Source: Pogona vitticeps (Eukaryota; Chordata; Lepidosauria; Squamata; Agamidae). From it: a stretch of DNA of 64,000 nt. Where the stretch lies: positions 93,475,001 through 93,539,000 of the forward strand of contig NC_135785.1 of assembly GCF_051106095.1 (NCBI RefSeq), in the 5' to 3' direction. Made by a program: the position numbers and the translations under genes. The notes beneath the pieces were generated by a model that was given only the letters and a program-made list of their open reading frames with translations, was not told where the DNA came from and made no database searches. Positions 22,200 through 35,415 of this stretch are shown piece after piece (the first letter of the stretch is position 1; each line of letters opens with the position of its first letter).

Positions 22200-24500
22200 C
22201 CAGAATCCTATGACTGAATTATGCTTGAGTAAGGCATATCATGTGGGATCTGAAAGCAAATTGCTTTTCATTGATGAGGTGCTGGTTGTGTTGCTGGGCA
22301 CATGCTGATTCTGTGATCAGATCTCCACCCAGGAACACATCCAATAACTCATTAATACTGTAATCGGCAGTCTGACAACAAGACTTCACTGTTTCCTTTA
22401 TATATCTGGACCAACAATAGGATTCTAGCCATAGAAAAATGATACTTAGTTCATCCATAAAAATCTGACATAATGATTTGCAACAAGCAAATTAAATCAA
22501 TGGGAAACAGTCATAGAATGTGACAAAAAAAACACATTTCTAGCAGTTGTAGCAAACACAGAATTTCTTTAAGTAACAGAAAACCATTTAATTACTAAAA
22601 TAATATTACAATATCTTTTTGTATTTTAGCTGCATTTTTCAAGAGAAAATAAAAATCTCACCTAAAGACTAGACTGTAGTGAGTAAAATGATAGGTAACG
22701 GATCATATCTTCAACAGGACTACTGTACATTCAAAACCATAGTTTGGATCCTGTTGCAGGATACCAAGATGACATGATGTGAAAAATCTTTTAGTTTATC
22801 AGCTTCAAGCCTGGCCAACATAACCAGTAGTGAAAGATTATGGAGCTGCACCACTCCTGATACTTCAAAAAGTTTTTTGTATGCAGTGAAACCATAGAGT
22901 GTTCTGGAGTCACCAAGCCAGTCTTGTGAATGTTTCCAATAAAATATTATCTCCAATAAAATATCTGAAAAGTTTCTAAAACCAGGATTTCTCCCAAGTT
23001 TATTCTATTTCATTCCACACTATGCCCTACTTTTCAGTCAACAAAGGAAGCCCAAAACAATTACCACCAACATACCAAGACAAAGGGCAATTCTCTTTAA
23101 AACTGTAAATAATTTTTTTAAAAAAAATCACAATTCAGTGAATAAATATGATATATTATTCATAAAAATTAAATCAGGTTCCAAAAAACAACAAAAACTT
23201 CAATAATATATATTGACCATTTCAAATTGCACTACTGAAATCCACTGAAAAGTTGGGCAATTTTATGATGTAAAAGAACGGATTTGTGAATTGACAGTTT
23301 CCGTATACTGGAAACAGTGTTTTGTTTTATGTTTTGACTAAATCTCCACTAAAATTTGGAAGGGCCACATCACATTGTGTCAGGAGATTACGGACTTCCA
23401 GTTGGTCACCCTGTTTCCTCAAATGAACACTGTACAATTTGAAGGCACAACTATAGTGAAATACTTCCAATTTATCACCACTTTTCTAAAACTATGTATG
23501 ATTAGGTTTGACTTGTAATGCTGGCAGTTCATTCCTTTCCCTTTTTACGAAGAATTACAACAAACGGATTTTCTTTAACCAATCTGTTTGTATTGTGAGG
23601 AGGGGAGGGATGAACTACAATTTCAGTGGGTCCAACAGGACTGTTAAACGTCAGCAAATTGTTCAACAGAACATCTGAATCATTAGCCATCAGATTTCCT
23701 TTTAACGAGGCACCATCCCAAACCTCTCCTGGTCTTTCTTTTTGCGCATAGGGGTACTCCAAACCATGCATATGGTCCCATAACAAAGGTGTCTGGTCCA
23801 ATCCCCCTCCTGTAGGTTCACTCCAGTGGGAACTGGTTCGAACGCACCATCGTCCAAGGACCCTTCCCCCATGGGTACATTTATACCATCCATTCTAATG
23901 GATCTAATTCCCCCAGTTGTAGTTCTAATCCAGTAGGCATTGGTCCTAAGAGTGACTACCCGTCCGTTCTGAACTCGTGATCATCATTCTTTGGGACTTC
24001 AAAGACATAAGGTTTAAACTCCTGTTTCAGATCAGTCTTTTGTTCAGTCTTGCTTCCTCTATAATCTCTTCCACCTTCGGACTTCTTTTTATCATCCTCC
24101 CACTGCTAGACTCGCCAAAGATCCCCAGCTCCTCTCTATTCTCATCTTCTCCTCCCACTCTTCCATTACCAGAAGACTGTCTGTTATTGGTTGATCAGTT
24201 TCCCTCTCTTTTCTCTCTCCTCTTTCAGTGGTTTGGATTGTCCCCAAAGTCATATTATGAATTCCTGTAAGTAATGAACTTGCTTCTCTGTTGACCTCTT
24301 CCGCCTGAGTAGCAGGAGGGGACGGCTCACTCTCCCGTTTAATTTCTTTAAACAATCCTTCACACTATGGCACACTGTTCCTCCAAATGTCCACCAGATA
24401 CATAAATGCCTGAGCTGAAATTTGTTTTCAATCTCGTGATGCAAGTATTTGGATCATATCCTTACAACTACTGGAAAAAAATCTAAGGTTCCAATAAGAT
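22200..24500 (-). other. AT-rich block with minus-strand coding-like stretches
   Basis: Several short open stretches line up on the minus strand (about 24444-24092, 23893-23529, 22956-22720), with plausible protein composition and acidic/basic patches. They contain no motif I recognise. The block has no similarity elsewhere in the window and no terminal repeats I can see. It could be a decayed mobile or viral-type element, a processed gene remnant, or chance. Family and age are undetermined. Confidence 0.3.
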
Positions 24501-26800
24501 GCTTATACTGTACTTAGCAGAACATTAGAAAACGTGAGTGCTTCAGCCATACATCACCCTTCATGTCTCTTGATTTAGCAATCAGAGTGCAATTAGGTTG
24601 GTGTTTTAATTCCTAAAACCATTCTTTAAGAAAGGAAAGCTAATTCCCAAAATGTAGGAGATCAGATAAACTCATGGGATTATGCTGACATTTCACACTT
24701 AAAGAATTGTGGTGTCTAATAAGGGTCTCTCTGTGGGCGTCTAAATTGGCCCTAAAGTACAGAATGCCACACCAGCAGCTTCAGTTGTCAATTCTTTATG
24801 AGGCATTTAAGAATTCTCCATTTTAAACTTCTAGTATCTTCACTAAGTAATGGGTTACCGTGGGGGCGGGGGGGGGAGGAAATGCAGGCTCACTGATTAC
24901 ATCATTCCATGATTGTCACCCTTGGAAAATGTCTTTGTCTGTTGAACAATTCCAATTTATTTTAGTTAATTATCTCTGATTGCAAACAGTACAGTTTCTT
25001 TGGAACTATATGTTACCAAGAACAGGAAGATTTAAAATGTAGGGACATTTCTGTAAGACATTGGCATAATTTTCTTTCCTCTTACTAATCAGCCACTGCT
25101 CAGTTTCTTCATGTCATGTCCTATACAGAGTCAAGTACTAGACTCTAGCAGCTAGGAAGTATGCCTCCCACTTTAAAACAAGAGATCTCTCATGGACAAG
25201 TGAGGACAAGAAGAAATGATCCAAGAGTTGCAGTTGTTTATGTGGTCCATATACTTCCTTCAATATTTTAAAGTTTTGTATAATTTTAATGAACAAACCA
25301 CAGGCATATATCTTAGAATGAAATGTCGAGATCCTGTTCCTTCCAGTCCCCATGTTCTGTCTCTCAGAGAGGCTGAGCTTCCTTCTCTTAAAGTGACAGA
25401 TTTGTTTCTGATTTGTGTCACTTCTATATGTGTTCAACCATAAACATATTCCATCCACTTCTTCCATTCATCTGCCAAAAGGATGAAAATGTGCCTTTAT
25501 TTCTGCACTGAATTTTACCTAGCATACACATTTTCATTCATTTTTGTATGAGCCTTTCCCTAACATGAATTGTTATTCACAACTTTCCCTAATATATGCC
25601 CTCCCCATTTTTTTGATACACAGTTTTTGTGTCAAACATTCTGATTCATATATTATTCGCGGTTGTGTAAATGAGGCTGGATCTCTTAAAAACATAAAAC
25701 AAAGTTCTCCCCATCCCAGTGGCTGACGTATTTTGAAGCCCATAAACCTGGGCATTCCGTTGCTCAGAATGAGTTGATTTGCCCAAATTAGTACATCAGT
25801 TTTTCTGATTAGAAAAGTTGGTACATGTAAAAAATTATAGCCCTCCACCCACTTTGAACAAGGTTATTAAATGCTCTCATTTTCTCTCCACTGAAGAAAG
25901 TGTTTTCAACTTCCTTTCCTACTCTGAGCAAGGTGGTGATACAGAAAGGACCTTTTGTTAGCCCTACCCTTGGCTAACAAAAGAGGAAGATGCATACAGT
26001 CTGAAACTCAAAACAGATTTAGTTAAATGTGATTGGGAGGCCATTAACCCATGGCAAGGGTTGACTTTGACACCTTCCATGGCCCTTCAGTTGCCAGCAT
26101 GCAAGATCTTTCAACCAGACATTACCCAAGACAGGTAAGGCCTCTATGAGGACTCTCCTTCAGAGGTTGCATGGAACCCTGGAGTGCTTGAAGGCTGAAA
26201 AAGAGGGAGGGCATTCAGAAAAGGAAGAAAGAAGCTGTGTAAAAGAGGACGGTGCAGCAACTGAGAGGAAGAAGAGTGAAAATGAAGAGAAGCGGGGACT
26301 TATTTGGGCTGGTGTCTCAGAGCAGCAGGAGGTTCCCTGGCACCTGGCAGTCTTCTCCTCTTACGGATATACTGCCTCTCCAGGGAGTGCCTTTCCACTA
26401 ATCCTAGCACTTGGTAGAATCAATGTGGTTGGGCCAGAGAAGTGTTAGACCAAACTGACATTGAACCTACCATGGGGCGGACTGGGTCCACTCCATCAGT
26501 ACCTAGCCCTACACCACAGGCATCAACCCCGTATCCAACCCAGCTGAGATAATGGAGGAGAAAGCAGCATTTCAAGAGGATGCAGCAGCTTGAGAGGGAC
26601 TTCCAGGCTAAGGAAGGGAACGAGGACACTGAAGACTTGGGTGGGGAGTGGGGAAAAGAAACACAAGACTTGAAGTGTACTGACAGGGAGATAAAATGTA
26701 ACCTAAGAGCAAAGGGCCTGGGGAAGAGTACGGGTCTAGAAGGGGCAAAGGCAGTGAAGTTAACAGCCTAGTTTCACCAAAAGGAGTGGGCCTTATTTCC
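24501..26800. other. Intergenic, no gene supported
   Basis: AT-rich to mixed sequence. A purine-rich segment at 26180-26300 and again at 26550-26770 gives short Glu/Lys-rich frames with no family resemblance. A poly-G run lies near 24865-24878. Confidence 0.45.
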
Positions 26801-26805
26801 ATTAG

Positions 26806-27010
26806 GTGAGGTGAAGCAGCAACTCAAACAATAGACTTTGGGTATCATGAAAAGACAGCAAGGTGTTAGTTATTCACTTTGTTATTACTACATTTTTATT
26901 GCTGGAGTAGAGAGAAACGCTTAAGAGATTTTCCACTTCACATATTAAAATAATTTGGTTGTATTTGGGCTAAATTCTACCAATTGCTCTAATACTACTT
27001 TTTAAAATTT
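26806..27010 (+). repeat. Unclassified interspersed repeat, family R1, copy 1
   Basis: Shares an ordered series of blocks with 39570-39790: AGGTGAAGCAGC/CTGCCTCAGG, GGTATCATGAAAAG, GTTATTAC, GAGATTTTCCACTTCACA and AAAATAATTTGGTTG. Family not recognised. Confidence 0.5.
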
Positions 27011-30000
27011 TCAGTTCCCACTACCACCAGCTGTTGGGTTAAAAAGTATGAAAATCTGTGGGGCAAGAATTGGTATGTTAGATTGGCTGATATAAATTTA
27101 ATTTTTCTTAAAATATATCTTATTCAAATTCCTAATCTGACAATTATCTGATACTGTGGATGTTAATTTGTTAATTTATTTCAAGGTATAATCGTGTATT
27201 TTACACAAAGTTTTTTTTAAAAGATGCATAGAAAGGTTTGAGGGAGTGTCCAATGCCTGGGTAGAGTTTATGTGTTTATTTGTTATGTTAAAGAGATACT
27301 TATTATATTTCTACTTTACAATAGGCTCCTCGCTCCGATCTCCTAACATGAGGCAAAAGGGGGGGAAATGTGCCTGAGGGTGCAAAGGAAACCTAGTTCA
27401 TCTGAACAGGCAATGAAGCAGTAGGACTGTTCTTGCACTGTAACACTTCAGACTATTGGCTAAAAAAGCAGCCTGATAGAATGCTTTTTTTTTGTAAAGA
27501 AAGAGATCCTTGTGCATACAAAAAACAACATATCAGATAAAGTGAGCTATTTCTCCTGGCATTTAGTTTTCTGTGAGCACTGAGGTGTCTGTCAGTCTGT
27601 TGGTCTTTTAATCTGGAGCAGGATTCAGTGATGCCATTCCTCACCTGTCTCCAGAAGGAACTGGAACTAACCAGGAACGGTTGTATCTCCTTGTCTACAG
27701 CGTAATACTTTTGGCAAACATTGACTTATCTGCATTGTGTGAAATGCAGGCCAAACCAGCACTTCCACCATAGAAAACGGGAGGGAAAGTGTGAAGGAAC
27801 AAGAAACCTGGCAGGAGCCTAAACTCAAATGTTATTCTGCGCCTTGAACTTCTGGAATTGCCGTATTCCTTTGGTTGCCATCTCTTTCCTCTCTTGTTGA
27901 CAAAAGCAAGATAAAAAGAAAAGTCTGTCTGTGTCATCATTCAGTGGGATGAAAAAGAAAGCTAGAAAGAGAGAGCAAAAAGTCTGAGGGGAAAAATAAA
28001 GGCAGGAGAACGGAATGACATTTCAGCACACTCTCACACCCCCATTTTCCTTTTTAGTTGCTGTGTCCCTTCGGAGAAACCTGATCAACCATCCATTGCC
28101 CTGGGAGAAGAATATTGACCCAACCCGCTCTGCAACACACTGCAGGTGAATTAGCATCTGTTTGGTTCTGCCCAGGCTGAGCAAATCGGATCTTCAAAGC
28201 CACTGTGGGACCAAATGAGGCCCACACATTGTGCCCTTTTCTTCTCCTAACGACTGACTGAGCTAATTGAACTCTCCTTTTCTAGGAAGACAGAACAAGG
28301 GTTTCTGCATGAAGGATGGCGGTGAAGGAAGCATAAAAGAAAATGAAGGCGGGGGAAGGGAAAGAGAAAGGATCCCTCTTCTCCCCTCCCCTCTCCACTG
28401 AATGAACTTTGATTCCCAAACAGCATCTCTAAGGTTAAAAGGTTAGAAATGAGATGGCCAAGTTAGTTCATGTAATGGGCTGCTTCCTGGGACTCTCCTG
28501 CTTCCCTTTCACTTCCAATTAGTCACTACACTCTATAGACATGTCTGACACATCAGCCAGGCAAAAACCGTGACTGCTGCTCTTGCTGACACTGGCCATG
28601 TAGAGCCTAGAGCTTAGAAAACTTACTTGTTTGCCCAACAACTCCCAGGAGACCCAGCCAGTGTATTCTGTGGTCATCTTGGCTGGTGATCCTGGGAGCT
28701 GCAGACCAAAAACGTCCAATAGCTAGTATGGATCAGGCCTTCTATGATTAGTTAGAGTGAGATAGTTGCCTCATGCCGTGGACTTTGGATATTACTAGAT
28801 AGTTTTGTTCTCATTCCCCCCCCCCTTCTGACCATTTAAAAGGAGAAATGGGCTAAAAAGGGTTGCTAGATGTGTCATGTGGCTTCCTGCCCTCAAACCA
28901 CACCATCTTTGCTTGTGGATACAAGGATCACCCCCAATGGTATACTGTACCTCAAAGCAACCCTGTTTAGCCTAGTCCAGCCCGCGGCAATGTGGCTATC
29001 TAGTCACACCTTCAGATTAGAATAAAACACAATAGGTTAGGATAATAAGAAAACATATAAATAAAGATGATATTAAAGCAAGGGTAGTCATATTCATCAG
29101 AACTGTTTATTAAAATAAAGGTTTGCACATTCTTTTCAAACTTTTGTTGGTTCTTATAAAGGCATTTTCCTCCAGTGCATAAATAAATGTTTTGAATCTT
29201 TATTATCTGAGACTATAACAAGTTTTGAACCCTTGAAATCAGTGCTCTTTCAAGAGACCATCATTGCTGGAGTAAACGTGGTCTCGCTGTTTCCTGTGCT
29301 TCTAGATTTGCCTCCTCACCCTACCCTGCAGAGCCGCCAGTTATTTTGGTTGAAATTTCAGACCTTTACAGTGGGCTTGCAGAACAAGAACATGGGGCTG
29401 ATGGCAGTCTTTATGTCACCAAAATAGGACAATGAATTCAGGTATCAAAGTAGGCCAAAAAGTCAATTAACAGCAAGTTTCACATGAACATTCTTTCACA
29501 TTTTAGCTCCTGATTTCTAGGTGATTTCAGAAGAGGGCTTGGTGGAACAAATATAGTTTGGCTGAGTTCAAAACATCTTCTGCACTCCCATGTCCACATC
29601 TTAATGATAAAGATTCCTGTTTCTCCTGTGTCAAGAAGAACAGCTCCCTCTCTCCCTCCCTCCCTCCCTCTCACTCCACTCCACACCACCCAACCCTCCT
29701 CACCTACTGTCTGACTTCTGCCAGATCATTCACCTTTTTTCTCTCTGAGCACCACCATACAGCCTCCTTCGGCTTGCTCACTGACATCGTCACTTCTTAT
29801 TCCTTCCCCTTTCTTGGACGGGCTGAACAGTTCATCCATAAGTTGTGATTTGTTTTACTTTCTCAGCACAAAAACTCATTTTTTTAAAAAAGAGGAAGTT
29901 TGTTTTTAAAGCTTTAGTCTGAGTACCTCACAAGGGCACTTAGCTACTTACATTACAACAAAAGAAAAAGGGGGGGGGGAGACAAAAACATTATGGCACC

Positions 30001-33000
30001 TTAAAGACTAACTGCTGATTTTTAATGTTAGTTCCTCAGACAGGAAGTGGGCTTGTCCATGAAAGCTCACATTAAAATACGGTAGTCTTTAAGGTGCCAC
30101 GACATTTTTGTCTTCTTAAAATTTTATTTGTCTTTTGTTTTCCTGATATGCTGGTGCAGACTAACGTGGCTACCTCTTCCTAAACCATATTCTTCAGACT
30201 ACACCCACTGCTCTTATGTGTTTAAAAAGATGTGTCATTTTTTGAGTCGACTCTTCCAAACTGATACTAACCAAGTCGGAGTGGGTGCCCCATCACTTCA
30301 GCCATTTTGTCATAGGCAGCCTAAACATATGGAACCAGATTGTAGATGATTGTGGATAAATAGTCTTAGTAGGAGTAGACCTATTCAGTTAGATGCTAAG
30401 TGGTAAGTCAATATTTGTGTAAGTCCCAGTGTTTCAGTTGATTTCTTCTACTTGAAGCTAAGAGGGCAACTTTCTGAAGGAAGCTAAGAAGAGGACTCCC
30501 CATTAAGGACAATAATCCTTTTACCAAAACTGCATTGATGCTCAGAAGGACATGATCCCTAGACTTGGCTTCCATACCATTTGTCCTTATCTAATTCCAG
30601 ATTCCCCCCCCCAAAAAAAACACCACTGTTCATGGAACCTCCACCACTGCTGAGTTTGGGATGGAAAGGGGTCAAATAAATTCCAGATTGTACAGTGATC
30701 TCTACCTGCAGCTTCCAATAAGTAGTTTAAAAAAAATTAAGGAAGGGTCCAGCAAATTTTTACAAAATAATACTCCTAAAGCACAAAAAAAAACATTTAT
30801 TGAGTGAACCCAGTTTTCATACAGATGGATGAGCAACAGTCCTATCGTGCTGCACCCAAGCATATATATGTTTGTATGTGTGCACATTTGCACATGTATA
30901 CATATATGTGCATGTACACATTATTGTCAGATACTCTTGTTTTTAAAAGGTAAAGTGGCCTTTGTTTTTCTGAAGCATTTACTGCTTTCCAAAAGCGAAA
31001 GCACTGGCTGGTGAGATGGGATAGGTAGGCAATGAGTTAAAAGACATCATGGCAGTGTGGCGGAGGGAGCGGAAAGAGCAGCAATTGTTCCTCCAGAGAC
31101 AAATGGGTGAGACTTAGAATGGCCAAACAGAGAAAAGAGAAAGTCATTGTGCCAAATGATGAAATGCCAATGCATTAAAATGGAGAGAAAGAAAGGGAGC
31201 GCCTGAAAAATGTTTTCTTCTTTAAAAAAAAAAAGGAATAGTAATAAATTTCAAGGCAGCAGCCCTTGCAGAATTATGAATGGACAATGAGGTTGAAACC
31301 TTGGCTTTGCCTGGTCTAGCTGGGGGAAGATGAGCTATTGAGTGGCATTTGATCAATAGAAGTCAGCCCGCCGCAGCAGATGGCTGAGGAGAGGCCAGGT
31401 GGGGGACACTGAGCAGGACAGAGCCGACCAGCACAAGCGGAAGAGTGGTCCTTCTGCTTTTCTCCCTTCCTCCTCCCAACTCCTGATGGAGAGGTTGGCT
31501 GGAGCTCCCCTGCAACCTCACACACAGACACACAAACATGCACCAGGTTAACAAATGTCTTGTTAAATCATTACCAGAGTCACAAGGTCAGACGCTGAGC
31601 CGTCTGCCTCACATTCGGGTCTAAATCGACATTTTTTGCTGCTTGTTTGTGTTGAGCGCTCCAGGGAGGGGGAAAGTGCGTTCTTGTTTTCAATGGGAAT
31701 TCTGGTTTCCAACGGATACCAATTTCTTTTTGCACTTAGATCTTGCGCTCCTGCCAACCTGGCTCTGTCAGCTTCAAAAATACATAGTCTTCATCGACTC
31801 TAACACACATCCTTCTGTGACCCTAAATAGGAGGGAAGCACACAAGATCACTGACTTGCAACAAGAGGGACTGGGCAGATGTTATATGGGAATCGACTAG
31901 TAGATCTCTGGATGATTTTAAGCAGATCAGCAAAGATTTCTGTTAGGGTAGCCATGTTGGTTTGTAACAGTAGAAACAATAAGAATTTCTGTTGACAGTT
32001 TAAAAGCCAATACATTTCATTTCCTGGAACTTTCCATGGTCTGTAGGAAAGATTTTTTAACTCCTACATATGTACCAGTTCCAGTAACAAAATTGCTTCC
32101 ACACTTCAAAATTAGACTTTTGAAATGATGGGTGGCTGGTGATTAGAACAAGGAAGGAGGGGCACCCATCCCAAAATCTAGGGATAAGACACTCCTCTGC
32201 TCAGACCATAAGCTCCTCATTTGAGGTGCAGATGATGGGGGTGACACCTAAACAGGTGTGGGTTTTTCTGTGTAAATATTATGGGCCTTTTCATTTCTGG
32301 CTCTCAAAATCAGGTCCTGAGCTCAGAATGCTTTCATTTTTAATGTTTGCAGCCCAAATGTCTACTTTCTTCTCTTGCAATAAATTTGGGTGAAGAGTGA
32401 CCCTGGGACAGTGTACAGCCCTCCAAGTCCCATCCTGTAGCCCTCAACCCTCTGAAAGGACCCTGGGAAAATGAAGGAAAGGGGGAAAATGAACCACAGG
32501 TCCTCCACAGATCCCCTGGAATGATGGTTTACCTTTCAGATAGGTCACAGAAGGGCTCTCTGTACCATTTAACCCTTCCATATAGCCATGCTGCAAAATA
32601 GGAAATGAACTTTTATCTGCTTCCAGTTTTATTTTGGGAGAGGTTGGGCATTTTTTTAAGTTGGTGTGGTCCTTGAAAGGTCCCAATGGGGGCCAAAATT
32701 GGCCCCAGATTTGACAAAGTTGCCCATCTTGCCTTACAGTCTTATCTCTCCAAGCCAGAAAAGCTTTCAGTGCTATATGCAAGGGCTTCGCAGTAAAAAC
32801 AGGGCACTCTTCAGATTGAAGATCTGTCTGGCTGTTCTAACACAAGTTTGCCTCAATCCACACTTGGAAAGTAGACTGCTTTTGTTTTATTACGGTATTG
32901 GGTTGTTGTTGTTATTGTTTGCATGCCTGAAGTTTGGCACATGGTATCTTCAGATAGCTGTGCATCCCTAAAGGGACCACATTATAAAAGGAAGAAATAT

Positions 33001-33004
33001 ACCT
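27011..33004. other. Gene desert with scattered small repeats
   Basis: No gene. Contents: a palindromic GGGAGTTG-type repeat at 28632-28718; an interspersed repeat at about 29975-30175 (GGCACCTTAAAGACTAAC ... GACTAACGTGGCTACC) with a related inverted piece at about 31940-32010 (GGGTAGCCATGTTGGTTTG); a (CTCC)n tract near 29648-29675; and unique-looking, possibly conserved segments at 27990-28270 and 31040-31320. Confidence 0.5.
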
Positions 33005-34180
33005 TTGTCTTAACCTGGTGGTCTGGCACTTGCCTGGCTCCGATGCTTCTTGGAGGTCTGTCCTCAGAGAGTACAGCTTGGGGATAATGTATCGGCCCCG
33101 TGGAGTCTCAGTTGTGGAGTTCTGCAGGGCTCGATTATTTCCCCAGTGCTGTTTAATATCTATATGAGGCCATTGGGTCAGGTCATCAGGGGATATGGGG
33201 CTTCATGTCATCAAGTATGCTGATGACACCCAGCTCTACATCTCCTTTTTCCTACAACAGTGGATGCCATTTCGTCTCCTCAGCGCTGCCTGGAGGCTGT
33301 ATTTCAATGGCTGCAGATGAATGGACTGAGGTTGAACCCAGACAAGATGGGGGTCCTGAGAGTGGGTGGCCCCGCCATTGGTGGTTTGGGAAACTCCCTC
33401 ACTTTGGGGGGGGTGACTCTCACCACAAAGACTGAGGTTCACAGCTTAGGGGGCCATCTAGACCCAGCACCTACCATGGAAACACAGGTAGTGTCAGTGG
33501 TCTGCACCAGCTACTTCCGACTTAGGTGGATTGCCCAGCTGCATCCATGCACTTGTAGTCTTGAGATTAGGCTACTGTAATGCACTCTGCATGGGGCTGC
33601 CTTTGAGATTGATGCAGAAATTTCAAATGGTGCAGAATGTGGCAGCAAGACTTCTCACTGGGGTGAGAAAATATCAACATATCTCCCCCACTCTGGCTGC
33701 CCTGCATTGGCTGCCCATTTGATTCCATATTGATTTGAAAGTATTAATGATGACATATAAAGCCCTAAATGGTTTAGGACTTCAATATCTGATGGAATGC
33801 CTTCTCACACTTAGATTTACCCGTATCACTCATTCTAGCCAGGAGGGGTGGCTGAGGGGCCTAACAACGAGGGAGGCCCAGAGAGAAAGCACAAGAAACC
33901 GGGCCTTCTCGGCAGTGGCCCCTTGTCTCTGGAACAATCTACCCCTAGAAATTTGTCTGGTTACTTCACTGGATGTTTTTAAGAGCAAACTTAAGACCTG
34001 GCACTTTAGGTATGCCTTCTCTTCTGTTATTATTTAATTTATTTGCCATCTTGAATTATATTATGTTGTTGTTGCTATCTTATACTGTTATTGTTTCTAT
34101 GAAATCATTTTATGATCTTGTTGTTAGCCACCCAGAGTAGACTTCGGTCTAAATGGGTGGGATATAAATTAAACAAATAA
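33005..34180 (+). mobile_element. L2-clade LINE, reverse transcriptase to 3' end
   Basis: About 1.2 kb of the 3' half. Translation shows a GVPQGS-like motif (GVLQGSIISPVLFNIYM near 33116), the catalytic KYADDTQLY at about 33216-33242, LEAVFQWLQMNGLRLNPDKMGVLRVGG (33290-33370), then LHWLPI and ENRAFSAVAPCLWNNLP. The 3' end CACCCAGAGTAGACTTCGG...GGGTGGGATATAAATT matches the copy at 2535-3060. Stops and frame shifts are present and the 5' part is missing, so it cannot move. Confidence 0.85.
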
Positions 34181-34710
34181 CCCTGTATATGGCACCAGAA
34201 ATACACAGGCCTGCTACCTCCCAGATGACTGAATGATGAAACAAAAGCAAGAGAAACTATTACAAAGCAAAAACAAGATGTAGAATCAGTATTTCATCTC
34301 TTAAGGTCTGAAGTATTTGTCTTTTGCATCAGGTCCCTAATAGTGAATCTTAAAAGCTATGGGGTGAGGGGTGGGGGAAAATGTTGATCCTGCAGGGTTC
34401 ATGTCTGTCCATCCTACAACAAAAGTCCAAGTAATTATTGCATTAAAAAGTGAGACAACCCCTGCACTGTACATTATAAGATGAACTTGACAGAAACTGT
34501 ATTGCTATGCTGAATTTCTCTTAAGACAAATTAGGCTTTATTAGTACACCAATCAGGAGACAAAGGGGAGAAGCCAACTTCCAAAAGCATTTGATGCATG
34601 TTGCGTTGCATTTGGGATCATGAAATGTTTGCTATGAAAAGCTAGGCTGGGACAGGTAATGTTCCTAAACATTTTAATTAGTCAGGGATTCAAAGCAATA
34701 TGTGTGTTCC
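34181..34710. other. Intergenic, nothing recognised
   Basis: AT-rich, no gene or repeat family named. Confidence 0.5.
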
Positions 34711-34896
34711 ATGTGTCATCAAGTTTGAAACAACTTATAGTGACTCTAATAGGGCTTTCAAGGTAAGTGAGAGAATTAAGGAAAGGTTTTACCAGTGCCA
34801 CACACTTCCTGAGTGAGTTTCCATGATCAAGCAAGAATTCAACCCAGGTCTTCTGAATTCCAGCCTGTCACTCTGTCCACAACAGCACACCGGGTA
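34711..34896 (-). mobile_element. tRNA-derived SINE (MIR-like family), first of a close pair
   Basis: Nearly full length. On the minus strand the head is at about 34896-34830 with B-box-like GGGTTGAATTCTTG. The tail AAAGCCCTATTAGAGTCACT and ACTTGATGACACATGG end near 34711. Confidence 0.7.
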
Positions 34897-34951
34897 TCCA
34901 AGAAGGTGACAGAGGACTAAATCCAACTGTTGGTCCCAACTACTTGCATCT

Positions 34952-35130
34952 GTGCTATGTGCTTTCAAGTAGGAATTGGCTTAAGGTGACCCTAAGAGGG
35001 CTTTTTAGACAAGTGAGACATTTAAGGAGTGGTTTTGCCATTGCCACCACCTCCCCAGTGAATTTCTATGGCTGAGTCAGGATTTGAACACAGGTCTCCT
35101 AGGTTCTAGTCTGTCACTATACTGCACTGG
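34952..35130 (-). mobile_element. tRNA-derived SINE (MIR-like family), second of the pair
   Basis: Same family and orientation as the copy 55 bp away. Head with GTGTTCAAATCCTG, tail AAAGCCCTCTTAGGGTCACC. The two copies differ enough to be independent insertions or an old duplication. Confidence 0.7.
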
Positions 35131-35321
35131 ATAGAACTAATGAAGGCCTATTAAATCAACTGAACTTAAATAAGTGTTGACATACTCATTCAATTGATAT
35201 ACACCAGTTTGGACTAGCACTTAGATTTAACCCACAATGTTTCTAATCCAACCTCTGTGCAAAAACAAGAAGTTGCCAATTTAGTTGTCTAAAGCCACAC
35301 ACAGAGTCTTGGGCAGGAGGT

Positions 35322-35415
35322 TAAGGAACCTTTGGCCGTCCCAGTGTTTTGGACAACACCATCCAGAATCACCATTAGATATGGTGACAGGTATTTCTGA
35401 GCCAAAGGTCCCCCA
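35322..35415. repeat. Palindromic interspersed repeat (MITE-like)
   Basis: Arms AACCTTTGGCCGTCCCAGTG and GAGCCAAAGGTCCCCCAT are imperfect inverted complements. Degraded. Confidence 0.45.

Noticed and set aside
26146-26771. Glu/Lys-rich frames of 60-100 codons
   Set aside because: Low-complexity purine-rich DNA; no motif and no consistent frame across the segment.
34711-35130. CRISPR-like or other phased repeat array
   Set aside because: The repetition is two diverged SINE copies. There is no regular spacer pattern anywhere in the window, and the DNA is vertebrate.
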